Shown here one piece after another: positions 23,190 through 34,801 of a DNA stretch of 64,000 bases. The notes under the pieces are model-generated. The model saw only the letters and a program-made list of their open reading frames with translations, made no database searches and was not told the origin of the DNA. Source of the stretch: Megalonaias nervosa. Taxonomy: Eukaryota > Mollusca > Bivalvia > Unionida > Unionidae. The DNA is taken from the NCBI GenBank assembly GCA_016617855.1, contig JAECUM010009742.1, forward strand, positions 1 through 64,000, in the 5' to 3' direction. Position 1 is the stretch's first letter. Each line of letters begins with the position of its first letter. The translations under genes were made by a program, and so were the position numbers.

Positions 23190-24121
23190 TTCTTCATAAT
23201 AAAATCAGACTGGGGTTTATTAGACCCAACAAATGTATTGCTTTCAATACATGACCGTGACTTTGACCTCTTAGAAATGGGATAGGTCTGTCTTGATTCT
23301 GATGCTTATATTTCAGTTTGAAGGAATCAGAAATAACGTGTCCTTTCTTCTTAAGATAAGTACACGTAGGAAGAGACAAGGATTTTGGATCAAGCTTATC
23401 AGAAGCTTGATTTTTAGAAGTTGTGCCAGACTGAGTTTTAGAAGGGCTCGTATTAGGCTGAAATACCTTTTTACCAGAAGACTGCTTAGTGAAATACTTG
23501 CCTACAGAAGGAACTTTATTTATGAGTTAAGAAATACTCGTCAGCAGCATGAGCAGCATTTTCCAAGGTTTCGATCTTCTGCTCATCAAAATAAGTCTTG
23601 ATGTCACTAGGGACACAGTTCTTGAACTCTTCAAGTAATGCAAGTTGTTTGAGACTTTCATAATCTTGATCAACTTTCTCGGCTAAGCACCATTTATCAA
23701 ATACCTGCAATTTTTCTCTTGCAAATTCGACATGAGTTTGTCCAGCTTCTTTTTTATAGTTTCTGAATTTTTGCCGATAAGCCTCAGGGACTAACTCATT
23801 ACCCTTTCAGATGCATTCCTTAACCAGATTATAATCAGTACTTTGCTGAACTAACAGTGAATGGTAAATATCACTAGCGTTACCAATAAGTACACATTGT
23901 AATAATTTAGTCCAATGCTCACTTGGCCATTTCAAATTTTCAGCAACTTTTTCAAAACGGGGAAAATATTTGTCTACCTCTTTTTCTCTGAAAGGGGGCA
24001 CTAACCTAACATTCTTGGTAAGATCAAACCTTGAATTTGTATGTTAAGTGGGACTGTGCCTTTCATTTGCCAGCTCCATTTCTTCTATTCTAATTTGAAA
24101 TTCCCTTTTCATCCTTCTCTT

Positions 24122-24178
<57 letters not shown>

Positions 24179-24710
24179 TAATTGCATTTGTCTTTCTTTC
24201 TCTCTTCTAATTGCATTTATATTTGTTTCGATCTCTCTTGTCGCTCTCTCTCTCTCCCTCTCTCCCTTTCTCTTTCTCTCTCTCTTTCTCAACTTGTTAC
24301 TGCATGTGTTTCTCTTCTTTCTGTAAATGTATTTGTTCTTTCTCTTTCTCCAATTGTAAATGCATTTGTTTATCTCTCTCCTTTTTTTCCAACAGCATTT
24401 GTTTTTCTTCTTTTTCTTTCTGAAGTTTCAGCCTCCTTAACTCTAATTCCATCTTGTAATTTATTTTTGATTCCTTTTCTTTTATGTCAGTCTGATACAG
24501 ACTTACTGATCGAAACCAAAACAGTTTTATCCAAAACATTCTTTTCTACCAAATACTGGATCAAAATGTTTTCATTTTTTGCTTCGTTAAAGAAGTTTTT
24601 GCCTCAGAAAGATCGTATTTTCTGGCAAGTACAAGCAATTCCTCTTTTCACAAACAATCTAACTGTTCCTGAGTTGGACCTGAAAGAAAGGTCTCCACCT
24701 TTGATGACAT
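23190..24710 (-). pseudogene. Gypsy gag remnant with coiled coil, SCAN-like core and dead zinc knuckle
   Basis: A possible start ATG at 24710 opens with VETFLSGPTQEQLD. A long charged coiled coil follows (24,540-24,050), then PPFREKEVDKYFPRFE and LKWPSEHW (24,001-23,807) and a SCAN-like LLEEFKNCVPSDIKTY segment (23,710-23,516). The zinc knuckle near 23,365-23,315 reads CTYLKKKGHVISDSF, where two of the three Cys expected in a CCHC box are lost. Several frame changes break the gene. An AG microsatellite inside the coiled coil encodes Arg-Glu repeats. Gag would form the particle that packages element RNA. Confidence 0.85.
24128..24175. repeat. (CT)n microsatellite inside gag
   Basis: A pure CT tract of 48 bases, with further impure CT-rich sequence at about 24,236-24,290. 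On the minus strand it lies in the gag coiled-coil frame and encodes alternating Arg-Glu. Confidence 0.95.
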
Positions 24711-24715
24711 TGTAG

Positions 24716-26917
24716 AAAAAGCCTCTTGATTTCACTAAAGATTTCAAACAAAATGTGAAATAGTACTTTCAAAAGTGGCTTTGTCACAGTGGCGATACAA
24801 GTAGCATCGCCAAAGCGACGATATAGGTTTACACCCACTGTTACATGCACAAAACCGCATGTGTGGTTTTTTTTCTCAGTTGTTAGAATGAACGAATTTA
24901 TATAAGGTGCAGGCATACAGTGCAGCCGTCATAAGCCATATCAAACGATTGTTTACCAACTCAGAAAAAGAAACGAATGCGATGTTATATTTGTTATATG
25001 CTCCTGTCTTATGCTTTCTAAACACGTTTAGCTTTACTGTATGAATGAAATTCAAAACGAATTAAGATTTGTTAAAGTTCCATTCAATACGTCAAAAATG
25101 TCTAAGCGCACACGTTGAAAAAGGACACCTAAGTAATTCTAATCTGAGTGAATGATACGGATATACAGATTGAACAAATGCATCGAACACCACCAGGTTA
25201 AGCATGTAAGATTATATGGGTATGCAATAAATATTAGAACAAAACACGTATGTAGTTTTGTGTATATAACTCATTATGAAATGTTTGTAATAATGTCCAA
25301 CTTACATTTACTGGGTAGAGTCGAATTCCATTTGTTATCTTCATCAAACTATGAACTTAGACTTTAATTTCTTAGATGTTATAAAAGAGTGTTGAGAAGA
25401 ATGTGACCAAATCGTGAGGATGGATCAATTGATCCAAAAGTAACTCTCAAGAAAGAATTACTGGCACTAAATTTCAGTGTACTTATGAATGACAGCATAT
25501 GTGCAGTTTCTTCTTAAACTCTTTGGTGATGAAGTCTCAGATTCTGAAAATGTATCAACTTACCCTATGAGTAACATCATGTAGTCATAAAGTATAACTT
25601 GCGTATTTTTGGGTGCAGATTTTAACAAATACATAAAAACTTTGTCTATATATTTAAATATGAAACGTTTTATACGGAACATCTTTAATTTTAGTGACTT
25701 CCATATGCTACTGAGCGGCAGGAAAACACAGGATCAGCCATTCCCAGTTACTTTCTTTTTGCTAGGGCTTGACATACGAGTACAATCAATCGAAAGGGAT
25801 TCTAAAAAAGAAAAAGTATTTTTTACGAGATTTCAGCGGTTTGCAATATACGTTCCAGGTGGACTGCCAAGTGCATCCAATGACACAAATAGAACCCAGG
25901 CAGTTGTCCTTTACTTCTCGCATAACAAGATACGCGTGCCCATTTTCCGCCCACCTGCAACTGCATCTTTGGTAACCAATTTTATGGGCTGCATTTAGAT
26001 CCTCAAATGTGGCGATGGATAGTCCTAGCTATACACAATATGCCTTAGCACTAACGAAATCCAGTGAGTAGTTCTTGTCTTGTAGAGACACTGAAACAGA
26101 AATGTGAGTTTATTTCCATAGCGCATGTATGTAAGTATACATATGTAGTTGTGTAGATGTGCGAGTGTGTAATTTGAGCTCTGTAAATTAATTTTGCAAA
26201 TACATGCTTGTAAGTATGAAAATTTAATCTGACGAAAGAACACGGTGTTTACATGATGACTTAAAACTATTTGAAAAGCATAACGATTTCTGTATTTCTA
26301 ATAAGACTTACTAATAATAATTATCCTTTGTTTATACATTGATGAAGCCTGTACAAAGTAGGACCAAAACGAATATAGTAAATATAAACTAGTTTGAAAG
26401 ACGTAGATGACGTCTTACCCAGATGATAAGGTTACATGAAAAATAGACTATTAAATTAATGTTCTACCCGATCGGAATTTTTCCAGCTTGAAAAACGTGT
26501 TTAATTAAACAAGATTTCAGCTCCATTATTACTAAAGGCAATGTTGTGTGGAAACATTGAAACCTTCCAAATAAGCTAAAGCACAAGCCATTTATATTAG
26601 CTGGTTTTCGTATTTTCAGTTTCTTCTAACAAATATTTCAGCGGCTGAGATCACACGGTAATGCAGAAAAGCCCATCGTAGGATGGTGACATTGCCATGC
26701 AGGAAGAGATTTCGTGTATTTATGGAAGTCGTACACCAACGCAGCTGAATAAAGCGTATACCGAGAGCTGTTGTCGCATCATGCAAGACCTTTTTAACGT
26801 TGTTGCAATCAGTTGTTTGGTATATAGAGGAGGCATGTCACAAAATGAAAATAATCTATGCTTGAATTTGCTCTAGGTGCATCTTAAGAAATATAAATAA
26901 ACTAGACATCAAGTTAC
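24716..26917. other. Intervening block, no gene recognised
   Basis: A short near-palindrome GTGGCGATAC/GTAGCATCGCC lies at about 24,790-24,814, just outside the retrotransposon. A 129-codon plus frame at 25,609-25,998 has no recognisable motif and no clear splice sites. Confidence 0.45.
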
Positions 26918-27101
26918 CGATTGGAGTATGCTTTCTGAAGAATTCCCATCCGACGGCCCTTTCCAGAACCTCATGGTTGATATATGTCTCCCGGATCAGT
27001 TCGCATGTGCCGCATTCAGTCAGGAAGCTGGCGGAAGTGTAACCATCAGTCTCGGTGCATTTGTCCAGCATTCCTGCCCTGATGAAAGTATAGCAGCCCC
27101 G
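26918..27101 (-). CDS. Candidate internal coding exon, cysteine-containing, unknown protein
   Basis: A 184-base minus-strand segment is open throughout and richer in GC than its surroundings. It is bounded by a possible acceptor (CCACAG, AG at 27103-27102) and a possible donor (G|GTAAC at 26917). It encodes 61 residues with CYTF, KCTETDGY and ECGTCEL and a WEFFRKH near the end. It would start in phase 0 and end in phase 1. The end phase fits the start phase of the exon at 4476-4001 on the same strand, so both could belong to one gene. I do not recognise the family. The polypyrimidine tract is poor, and an exon-like pseudogene is the alternative. Confidence 0.4.
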
Positions 27102-27308
27102 CTGTGGTTTCCTTTTACTATGTAGTTTTTCAAATGATTATATGCTAAATTCACGCCTTTAAAAATAAAAATATTGATATACTTTCTAAGAAGAAGAGAA
27201 AATAATCAAATGCAAACTCATATTACAATAAATGGTAATATATATTAACGATGAGTTGCGATGAATGTAAAATACATAGATAGCTAAATAAAAATATCAT
27301 TACATTCA

Positions 27309-27592
27309 TTTAGCAATCCGTCTGCATCCGATGGGGGAGTTAGCGGGTTCGAATCCGGGCCGAGTCATACCACAGACTTATTACAGTTGTACTAGCAGCT
27401 GCCTCGCTAAGTTCTCAGCATTAAGAGGTTAGTATTAGGACTGGTTGGCCTAATGTCAGGATAATATGACTGGGTGGGATATGATGCTACAGGTCTGCGG
27501 CATTATTACCCAGTGCTAGACATCACTATAAACTGTCACACTGCAGACAATGTAGCGATATGACTGAATTTTTTTAAAGCTACGTTAATCCT
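27309..27592 (+). mobile_element. tRNA-derived SINE (SINE 2), 5' truncated
   Basis: It keeps a box B GGTTCGAATCC at 27346-27356 and the same body as SINE 1: CTCAGCATTAAGAGGTTAGT, ATGACTGGGTGG, GTGCTAGACATCACTATAAACTG, and an AAAGCTACGTTAATCC tail. Box A is missing, so the 5' end is lost or replaced. It joins directly to a GC-rich block at 27,593. Confidence 0.85.
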
Positions 27593-28020
27593 CCAGACTT
27601 GCACGGGAAGGTAGACGCTCCCGCTCCCCACGAGTCTTCCAGCTATGGATAAATAGTGTGATGTTAACATGGCATCACTGGGCGGAAGAACTTCCGAGAC
27701 GAAGTCAACAGCCAAGAGAAAGGGCTGCCAACAGCTCAAAGGCTATATGTTCGTGACCAAGGCGAGCCACCTAGTTGGAGGAAATCGGCTGCGGTCAGGC
27801 CTGGGGAGGGTTGGGCTCCGCCATCCGTCAGCTGCCCTAGACAAACAACATGAAAAATGACAATCACTACTCATCCCATACCGGCTCGGTCGTCGCCCGG
27901 GTCAACAAGTGCCGCTCCTTCCGAATGCCTGAGCTGAACATCAGTAGGAAACTAATTCTGCTGCGCGAAGCACAGCTTAAAATATCGGCGTTGTTTCTTA
28001 AATGCGTCACGCGGGAAGGG
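27593..28020. other. GC-rich block of unknown origin
   Basis: This ~430 bp tract is much richer in GC and CpG than its neighbours (for example CGGCTCGGTCGTCGCCCGGG near 27,882-27,901) and begins exactly at the SINE 2 tail. A 63-codon plus frame (27,669-27,857) and overlapping frames are open but match nothing I recognise. The sharp composition change suggests a younger insertion, perhaps the 5' part of a LINE or a longer SINE-linked unit. A CpG-rich first exon is the alternative. Confidence 0.4.
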
Positions 28021-31000
28021 AGAGAACTATTCTCACTTTTTAATATTTGTATATATAGCATATGTGTAAGGTAAATTAGTAGCAGCTGTACGAGCCCCAG
28101 TGGACACAATCAAGAACTGACCACGAGACCTCGATATCACAGGCCTGAGCCAGCTAAGGTGATTGTTAAGTGGCTACATTTACCCTCGACAGTTACACTT
28201 CTCATTCTCCCACTCACTTGTCCTGGACTCTCACCAAGAATTTCAACTACATCCTTCATCACACAACCAGCTGCTAAGGGTTTAATCAATCAAACAAGTG
28301 GCTTTTCTTCAAACCTCTATCACGGAAATACTTCTAGGGATCGATCCCGTTATGATACATTTATGCATTCATTTCCACACTTTCTGGATAAGAATTTCAT
28401 CAAGGGAGTTCAGTCTTCAAAACAGAAACTTGGGAATGTTTCAGCCAAGAATAAGTCATTACAGTCGAGTAGTCCTGAATTAATCTATATGATCGTGCAT
28501 TATGGGTTCATGACATCACATGATAAATAAGGTACAATACACGAATTATTGCCCACATTTGTTAAGGTGTACGTGGAAACAATGAGCAAAGGATTAATTG
28601 TCCACATACGTCTGCTGGCTGTCCACTGAGTCTAACGGGTTTTATGTTTTATTGTTGCGGAGTTTTCTCAGTTCGTCTCGCGTGTCGACACACCAAACAA
28701 ACTGATTGAAGAATCACCGTCGCCATAAAGTCGACTATGACAGGTCTCAAATTACCTGTACAATTACCAATACGTTTGCAAATTATATAGTACTAAAATT
28801 ACCTGTAGCATTTATCAGCGACCAAGCTAGAGAAACGTACTGACAAATGTATGTGACGTAGAAAAAAAAATGGCACGTTTTACATTTCTTGGATATCCTT
28901 CCACCCGTGCTCGTAACAGAGGGCACATCATAAAGATTGCCTAGCTACAATATGCATCCCAATTGATCGACTAATTATGCATGCATCTATTTGCATATGT
29001 ATATGCCAACCTTTACATACTCTTTTGCATCAAGCTTTAACTTTCATTTTCTCGCTTAAAATGTTTATTAATTTTTCGTGTTTCATACTATGGCCAAAGA
29101 CCCCTTTGAACGGATTATTGAAAGCAGTGTTCGAAAAGAACCATCTTATCGCAAACTCGTAAGACGTTCATGTAAGGTATCATTTATTGCATTTGTTCTT
29201 TCGATACGATTTGAAATATGTTTTATCAAGTAAACAGCTGAATTAAATTTATCAAACTGAATAAATGCAAGAGACGCACGCGGCAATAATAATCTTTGAA
29301 AATGAAGATAAACTTTAAGACTAATAATTATGATCAGTATCGATTACAAACGTACAACGCATATCGTACATACACGATGAAGACATGTATGTCAGAATTC
29401 TTTTAAAGTTTCTTCAATAAGATTAACGTGACATTATATATTGACAGAATACACACAACATACTCATGCTATGTTAGAAAATTTTCTTGTGTAGCTTTCT
29501 CCGTAGATTTAAAAAATAACATTGATTATTTCAGAGCATGACAGTCCTTGAAGTCAACGAAATTCGTCAACGTTAGTAGCGCTCTGTGAATGGCTGTTAT
29601 TTTTCGTCACGTGTTCATGAAAACTATCATTAGGCACCAGAATAGGAGTGACATTCTTACTTTGTTTTCCGCCGCCTTTTCTGCCTCGAGCCTACAACGC
29701 TTACTTATGAAGTACATGCGACTTTAGATGCCGAGATTCGAAATTATTTTTTGGCACTGATGTTTCTAAATAAACGTTAAACCGCTGCAGACGCGTAGCT
29801 ATACCGTTTTTCGTCATATGTCAGTATAGAATGACGAAGGCATTCCTCTCGTCGCTGCGCAACCAGAGGGGGAGGGGGAGACCCCCTCCCGCTTGTGGAA
29901 GGTTGGGGCCTCCCCCCCCCCCAACGCTAAAAGTTTTAAATAAACATAGAAAATCATTGTAATACTAACAAATCATTAAAATAATTGGTTTGAAATGCAT
30001 TATGTTTTCTTGTCGAAATTTTCGTACCCAGCAGCGTATCTACTTATAGGCAGCTACGGGCCTGCGATGAAAAAAAAATTTCATATTGTCAAACTATTTG
30101 AATAAATTAAACTTTGGGCTTTCATTATGAACTTAGAAATGCATTGAGGTTAGGAATTAATCCATTAAGGTCATCGTATCTATCATGCCTAAACTGTATA
30201 CTATAGCTGCCTTTGGACTACCTTGGGCATTACATGAAACAAGGAATGGCGTAAAAGCTGTGAATGCTTCGAACTATTTTTTCATTCGCAATTTCTGTCA
30301 ATCCTACATTAAATCTAATAGTAGAGATAAACGAGCTATTTCCAACAGATTGTGGTTTAAATTCTGACACTTCCATTGAACAAACCAATTTTACTATAAA
30401 TTATTGCGCCTACATACGTCCAAGGCATGTTTTTGTCTACCATAAATAGCCGAAGTGGTCCGAATGGAACTGCCTATTTAATTTAATTTTTTTTTATTTT
30501 CATTTTGTAGGGTGGTGGTTGTTCTTTTGTTTGCGCATTGAACATACGTATTAAATTACTTAACTTACAATTCAAGCATGTAATGAGAATTATCTTAAAA
30601 GTATAAAAGACGTCTGTCTAATGAAGTCACCAAAGTTTTCATTGCCTTCTGTAAAAGCTTGAATTAATAAGCTGTGTTACGTTTTGTTTATGCAGAATAA
30701 ATTAATCAATTAGACTGAAAGTCAAATGCAACAGTAATGAAAACGAACACACATACAATATTTGGGAGGATCCCATAATTAATCCGAAACGTTCGCAATA
30801 CACAATTAATAATTTTGATTTATGGCTTTGTAATCCAAAACAAGTTCGAAGCAAAAAAAGAAGAATGTTTTTATTAGGTATATTTATTTATCCTTATCTT
30901 GGGTAACATGAGCACGATAGGACCTAGGTGGGCTATGGTTGTACGATGCTCTGAATTATAAACAATTTCACTTTTGTTATCAGGTTGGCCGTTTGATGAC

Positions 31001-31895
31001 GATGGTCTGGGTTGTGCTACATCATTGCTCCAACCATTGCCTTTAATGTACAAAGCATTAAAGACATTACCTGGGAAAATACTTGAGATGTTGAGATAAA
31101 ATATCTCAGAAGCTAAAGCATCATATAATATATATTAAAGAAACTCCAATTATTTGTTACTTTTATCTTTAAAACGTTTGATAGCTTTTGCTTAGGGTTT
31201 ATATCTAACGAATGAGATTCGAGTAAACGTTTGAGTCTTTTATTTAAAGTTGCACGAATTTGAGTCATAACAGCAATAAAGGCATACTCCACTTTCAAAT
31301 TCTCCGCATTTTTCTGGTTGACAATGCACCCCAAATTCTTCAAGAAAACAATAATTTGGATACATGGCAGTAGTCTAAGAAGATGGCTATTCGTCACTTC
31401 TTAAGCACTGGGATTAACTCGTTTATTCAAATCATCTTGACAGAAAAACCCAACGTTTTGTGGTTGTGTTTGCGTAACGACACGCAGTGAAGCAGAGTTT
31501 CAGAGAACCCAAACTGCGAAATTCGCACACCTAATACAGTTTAGGTTATTCTGGACATAATGAGAATGGCTCAGTAGTTACGACTAAAGCATAATCGTGC
31601 TAAAATATAATTTACCTATTAAATTAAAATCTGATTAATTCCACGTCAGAAGCGGATACATAAGGGATTCGAATGATTACACCACATTTACTGACCAAAA
31701 TTGCATAATTTCCTCTAAAGGTACAGAAAATTTGCCATTTTCAACAAGTATTCTCTTCTCAAAAATCGAACCCCCATAAAAACAAAACTAGCCTATATTC
31801 GCCGCTCTTTCCCCCCCCCCCCCCCGCCGTGTAACGTTTTAAAATTAAGTACGTACTTGCAAGAATGAACTTGACTTGAGAAGCAGCTTAGTGGA

Positions 31896-31900
<5 letters not shown>
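28021..31900. other. Long block without recognised genes
   Basis: Open frames at 28,159-28,530 (plus, 123 codons) and 31,113-31,397 (minus, 94 codons) show no motif I can name. A purine/pyrimidine stretch at 29,868-29,922 (GGGGGAGGGGGAG, CCCCCTCCCG and a C10 run) and a poly-C run at 31,811-31,825 stand out. The rest is AT-rich. Confidence 0.45.

Positions 31901-31940
<40 letters not shown>
31901..31940. repeat. (GA)n microsatellite
   Basis: A pure GA tract of 40 bases, about 75 bases after a poly-C run. Confidence 0.97.
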
Positions 31941-31945
<5 letters not shown>

Positions 31946-33498
31946 TGAACACACGTATGCACGATTCATCCAGTGGGATAAATTTCAGAAATTTTAGCTG
32001 GTACTTCGTACGTCCGCAACGTCGCTTTTTTGTTAATAAATGCATTTCATATTGCCTTTATATGAAGAAAACTCCAGATATCATTTGTTGTTCGGAACAC
32101 TTTATTCTGACTCATGGAAAGGTTCACTTTAATCAAATTTTCAAATGGTAAAATAAATTTACTTATTTCTTCGTTGTTTCTTTTTCTTTTGCTATTTATC
32201 ATCACATATTTCGTACTAGTTTCTGTACACGTCCCCTTATTTGACATCTTGCTATATTCGACAGGAGACAATAGTACCGGCTCGGTGACTCCTCCAAATT
32301 CAGAGTATAACCTCGTACTTGCTAGGTGTAGTCCAATATGCGATTCATGGACGGACACCGCGTTTCAAATATGGATACCAGGTTCATGCATTCAACGTAT
32401 ATATATTCGGTCACGTAAATACCCAATATATTTCGGAATGGACCGTTACACAATTAGGGAAACGGTCATGCTAGACAACATCAACTAAGGTGGCGAAAAC
32501 TGCCGAACAGCAAACAAACACAGAATTCATTCCTCACGCAGGTTTTCTAAACATTTTAAGCCATTAAAGGCTTTTGAAGAGACATTTGAAACGGATGTAG
32601 ATAATACTGTTATCTTTGGCACGGATGGAAAATATTTTCAGCGGAATTAAAACGTTAAAAATTGTTTTGAGTACTCTAGGTTATTGACGTTGATTACAAA
32701 ATACACCAGAACCAAACAAACGATTTTATCCGTGTACGTCACATTAATCACCTTATTTAAAACATGGTGAAAATACCATATATATCTGTAATGAACTCAA
32801 ATACACCGTCGTCTCTTTCTGCTGGAACCGAAGAATGTTTTATATATAGGAAACATAATGTGGAACATGCCATAAAGCAATACATCTTTTATAACAAAAT
32901 TCTATTTTAATATCCCCCCTTTTTCAAATTTCCATTTTAATGTCCCTATTTTTGGTATTTAAGGTGTGTATTGAGTAATATAACACAGTTTTAGTAGGGA
33001 CAACAACAACAGCAATTAGGGAAGGTGATGAAAGCAATTTTAGCCTTATAGATGATATAAATCACGTTGCTGGAAAAACACATAACTAGTTTATATTATA
33101 CAAATCTCAAATGCATTTAATTGTTTAATCCAAAATGGAGATAACACAATGGTTTCAGACTAAATAATTTTGTTTGTATTTTGCACGTATACGCGTCTTA
33201 TTCACTACAAATATGTAAGAAATGCATTATAGTTGAAGATTGACATCTTTAACTTTGGAAAATATCTGAAGCATTTTAATATTTTCGGTTGATTAAGAAA
33301 ATATATTCGAATGATAGCAGGCAAGGTTGAAACGCCAATTGTGAGAATGGTCTTTATGTATTTCATTATTTAATTACACATTTAATATAGCTCACAAAAG
33401 GTGAGAAATTGTTAATCGAATCTTTCCCTTAAATGAAGAAAGGTATGTATATATTCATATATTAAGGCCTGAAACAAAGATAATAGGGTCCGACTGAC
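31941..33498. other. Intergenic or intronic block
   Basis: A 124-codon plus frame at 32,114-32,488 starts with a hydrophobic Leu/Ile/Phe-rich stretch that could mimic a signal anchor, but no family motif or splice context supports it. The rest is AT-rich. Confidence 0.4.
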
Positions 33499-33646
33499 CT
33501 TTCTTTAGTTTGTTGATCTCCTCTGTGATCTGTACGAATTCAGAAAAGAGCTCTAGGATAGAAGAAACCTCAAGTGTGCTCTCGTCACTATAAAAGACAT
33601 CAAATAACATCGGAAGATGCACCAGGATAACAACGGACAAATTCAT
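33499..33646 (-). CDS. Candidate first coding exon: signal peptide plus short coiled coil
   Basis: ATG at 33646-33644 follows a fair start context (ACAACCATG). The first ~20 residues (MNLSVVILVHLPMLFDVFYS) look like a signal peptide. Residues about 21-49 form a heptad-like helix rich in Glu/Ile/Leu (EVSSILELFSEFV, then ITEEINKLKK). A strong splice donor, AAAG|GTCAGT, ends the exon in phase 1. Invertebrate secreted proteins with a signal peptide and short coiled coil before a C1q or lectin domain start this way, but no such domain was found downstream, so the family is open. A TATA-like box sits about 70 bases upstream of the ATG. Confidence 0.45.
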
Positions 33647-33712
33647 GGTTGTAGCTTAAATGAATATTTAGTAATGGTATAACTATTGTATTGATACGAA
33701 CAATGAATTAAG

Positions 33713-33719
33713 TATATAA
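33713..33719 (-). promoter_or_regulatory. TATA-like box upstream of candidate first exon
   Basis: Minus-strand GTTATATAC lies about 67-75 bases before the ATG at 33646, leaving room for a short 5' leader. In AT-rich DNA this could be chance. Confidence 0.3.
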
Positions 33720-34674
33720 CAAAAAAATGCAACAGAGCAGTTTGAGGAGGAAAATTTATAATAATATTGTAATCTTCCTGTGTAAGTGTTGACTATACCA
33801 TTATGTCAGTCAGCTTTATCTATAACCGCCTTATATCCTTACGTGTACCTATTTGGGGGATTATGCTTATGCCCCCCCCCCCCCCATATTGTTACATAAG
33901 GCCTTGTCATCTTCTACGTACCATTGGTTGGATTTCTGTCAAACTTTGAAGTTAAATCCTTTTCACCTTTGCAAAATTTCTTTAGGATTCTATATATTTC
34001 AGAGGATTAGGAGAAAATAGAGTATGCTAATGATAGTGGGCGGTGCTAAAAACATGAAGAGGGAATACTTTTTAATTTGCATATACGTGTCACAAACGAT
34101 GTGCCAACCATGTTGGCTCCATGACATGTTACATTCATGACAGAAACTACTGTTGTAAAAAGCGTTTACACTTGTGCTATGGGCGGAGCATCCATACTTG
34201 TTTATTTCGTATGAAAACGTTATTGCAAACACAGAAACATATATAACACACATTCAAACACAAAAAGTAACAACCATCAATTACAGTAATCTATGAACTA
34301 GTGTGAAAACTTTTTAATCAACTTCATCTCCATCTAAATCGATTTTAATTTAAAAAAAAATGCAATGATTTCTACAACAATATGTTACTGGAAAATATGC
34401 GACTATTTAAACAAAGTAGCTTGCATTTAAAAAGCAGATCAACTGAACAGATAGATAAAAAGAAGAGTTAATTTCAAAAAGTTTCAAACACGAGGTCACT
34501 ACCTTTCAATTGTACATGAACAACAATTAAGTTTTTACCAGTTATTGATTACTCGTCGTCACTGAAAGCACAAAGTCTTTGAACGGGGAAAGGGGAAACA
34601 ATGATACAGTTTTCCATCAGTTGCAAGTTCTACTATTGACTGGCTATATTTGTTCTAAGTTAACAGGATAAATT
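33720..34674. other. Upstream flank of candidate gene, nothing firm
   Basis: It contains a poly-C run at 33,872-33,886 and an 84-codon Cys/His-containing minus frame (34,253-33,999) with no recognisable motif. Confidence 0.4.
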
Positions 34675-34801
34675 GCATGTGATTTGTCACTCATCGAGGA
34701 TGTTTTGCATGTGATTTGTCACTCATCGAGGATGTTTTGCATGTGATTTGTCACTCATCGAGGATGTTTTGCATGTGATTTGTCACTCATCGAGGATGTT
34801 A
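34675..34801. repeat. 32 bp tandem repeat, four copies
   Basis: Units starting GCATGTGATTTGTCACTCAT begin at 34675, 34707, 34739 and 34771. They are essentially identical except at the last bases, so the expansion is recent. Confidence 0.97.

Larger units (their letters stand above)
19144..24715 (-). mobile_element. Ty3/Gypsy retrotransposon, integrase-before-RT type, 5' truncated
   Basis: Read on the minus strand, the order is gag (from 24710), protease, linker, integrase, RT, RNase H, polypurine tract and 3' LTR (20032-19144). Having integrase before RT differs from standard Ty3/Gypsy elements. It matches the Gmr1-like group, first described in deuterostomes, which has a Ty1/copia-like domain order. 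All domains are recognisable but broken by stops, frameshifts and deletions, so the copy is inactive. No 5' LTR or primer-binding site was found beyond 24.7 kb; a TGTAACA on the minus strand near 24,846 is the only hint of one. The 3' LTR ends in TGTTA...TAACA. Confidence 0.9.

Noticed and set aside
24780..24860. 5' LTR end and primer-binding site of the Gypsy element
   Set aside because: A TGTAACA on the minus strand near 24,846 resembles the LTR end, but the upstream sequence does not align to the 3' LTR and no convincing primer-binding site follows.
25609..25998. 129-codon protein gene
   Set aside because: No recognisable motif, no start context and no splice sites; overlapping frames are equally open.
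28159..28530. 123-codon protein gene
   Set aside because: Low-information Ser/Thr/Pro-rich reading with no motif; likely chance.
31113..31397. 94-codon minus-strand gene
   Set aside because: Moderately protein-like and basic, but no family pattern or splice context; left unassigned within the block.
34675..34801. CRISPR-like repeats of 32 bp
   Set aside because: Direct tandem units without spacers.
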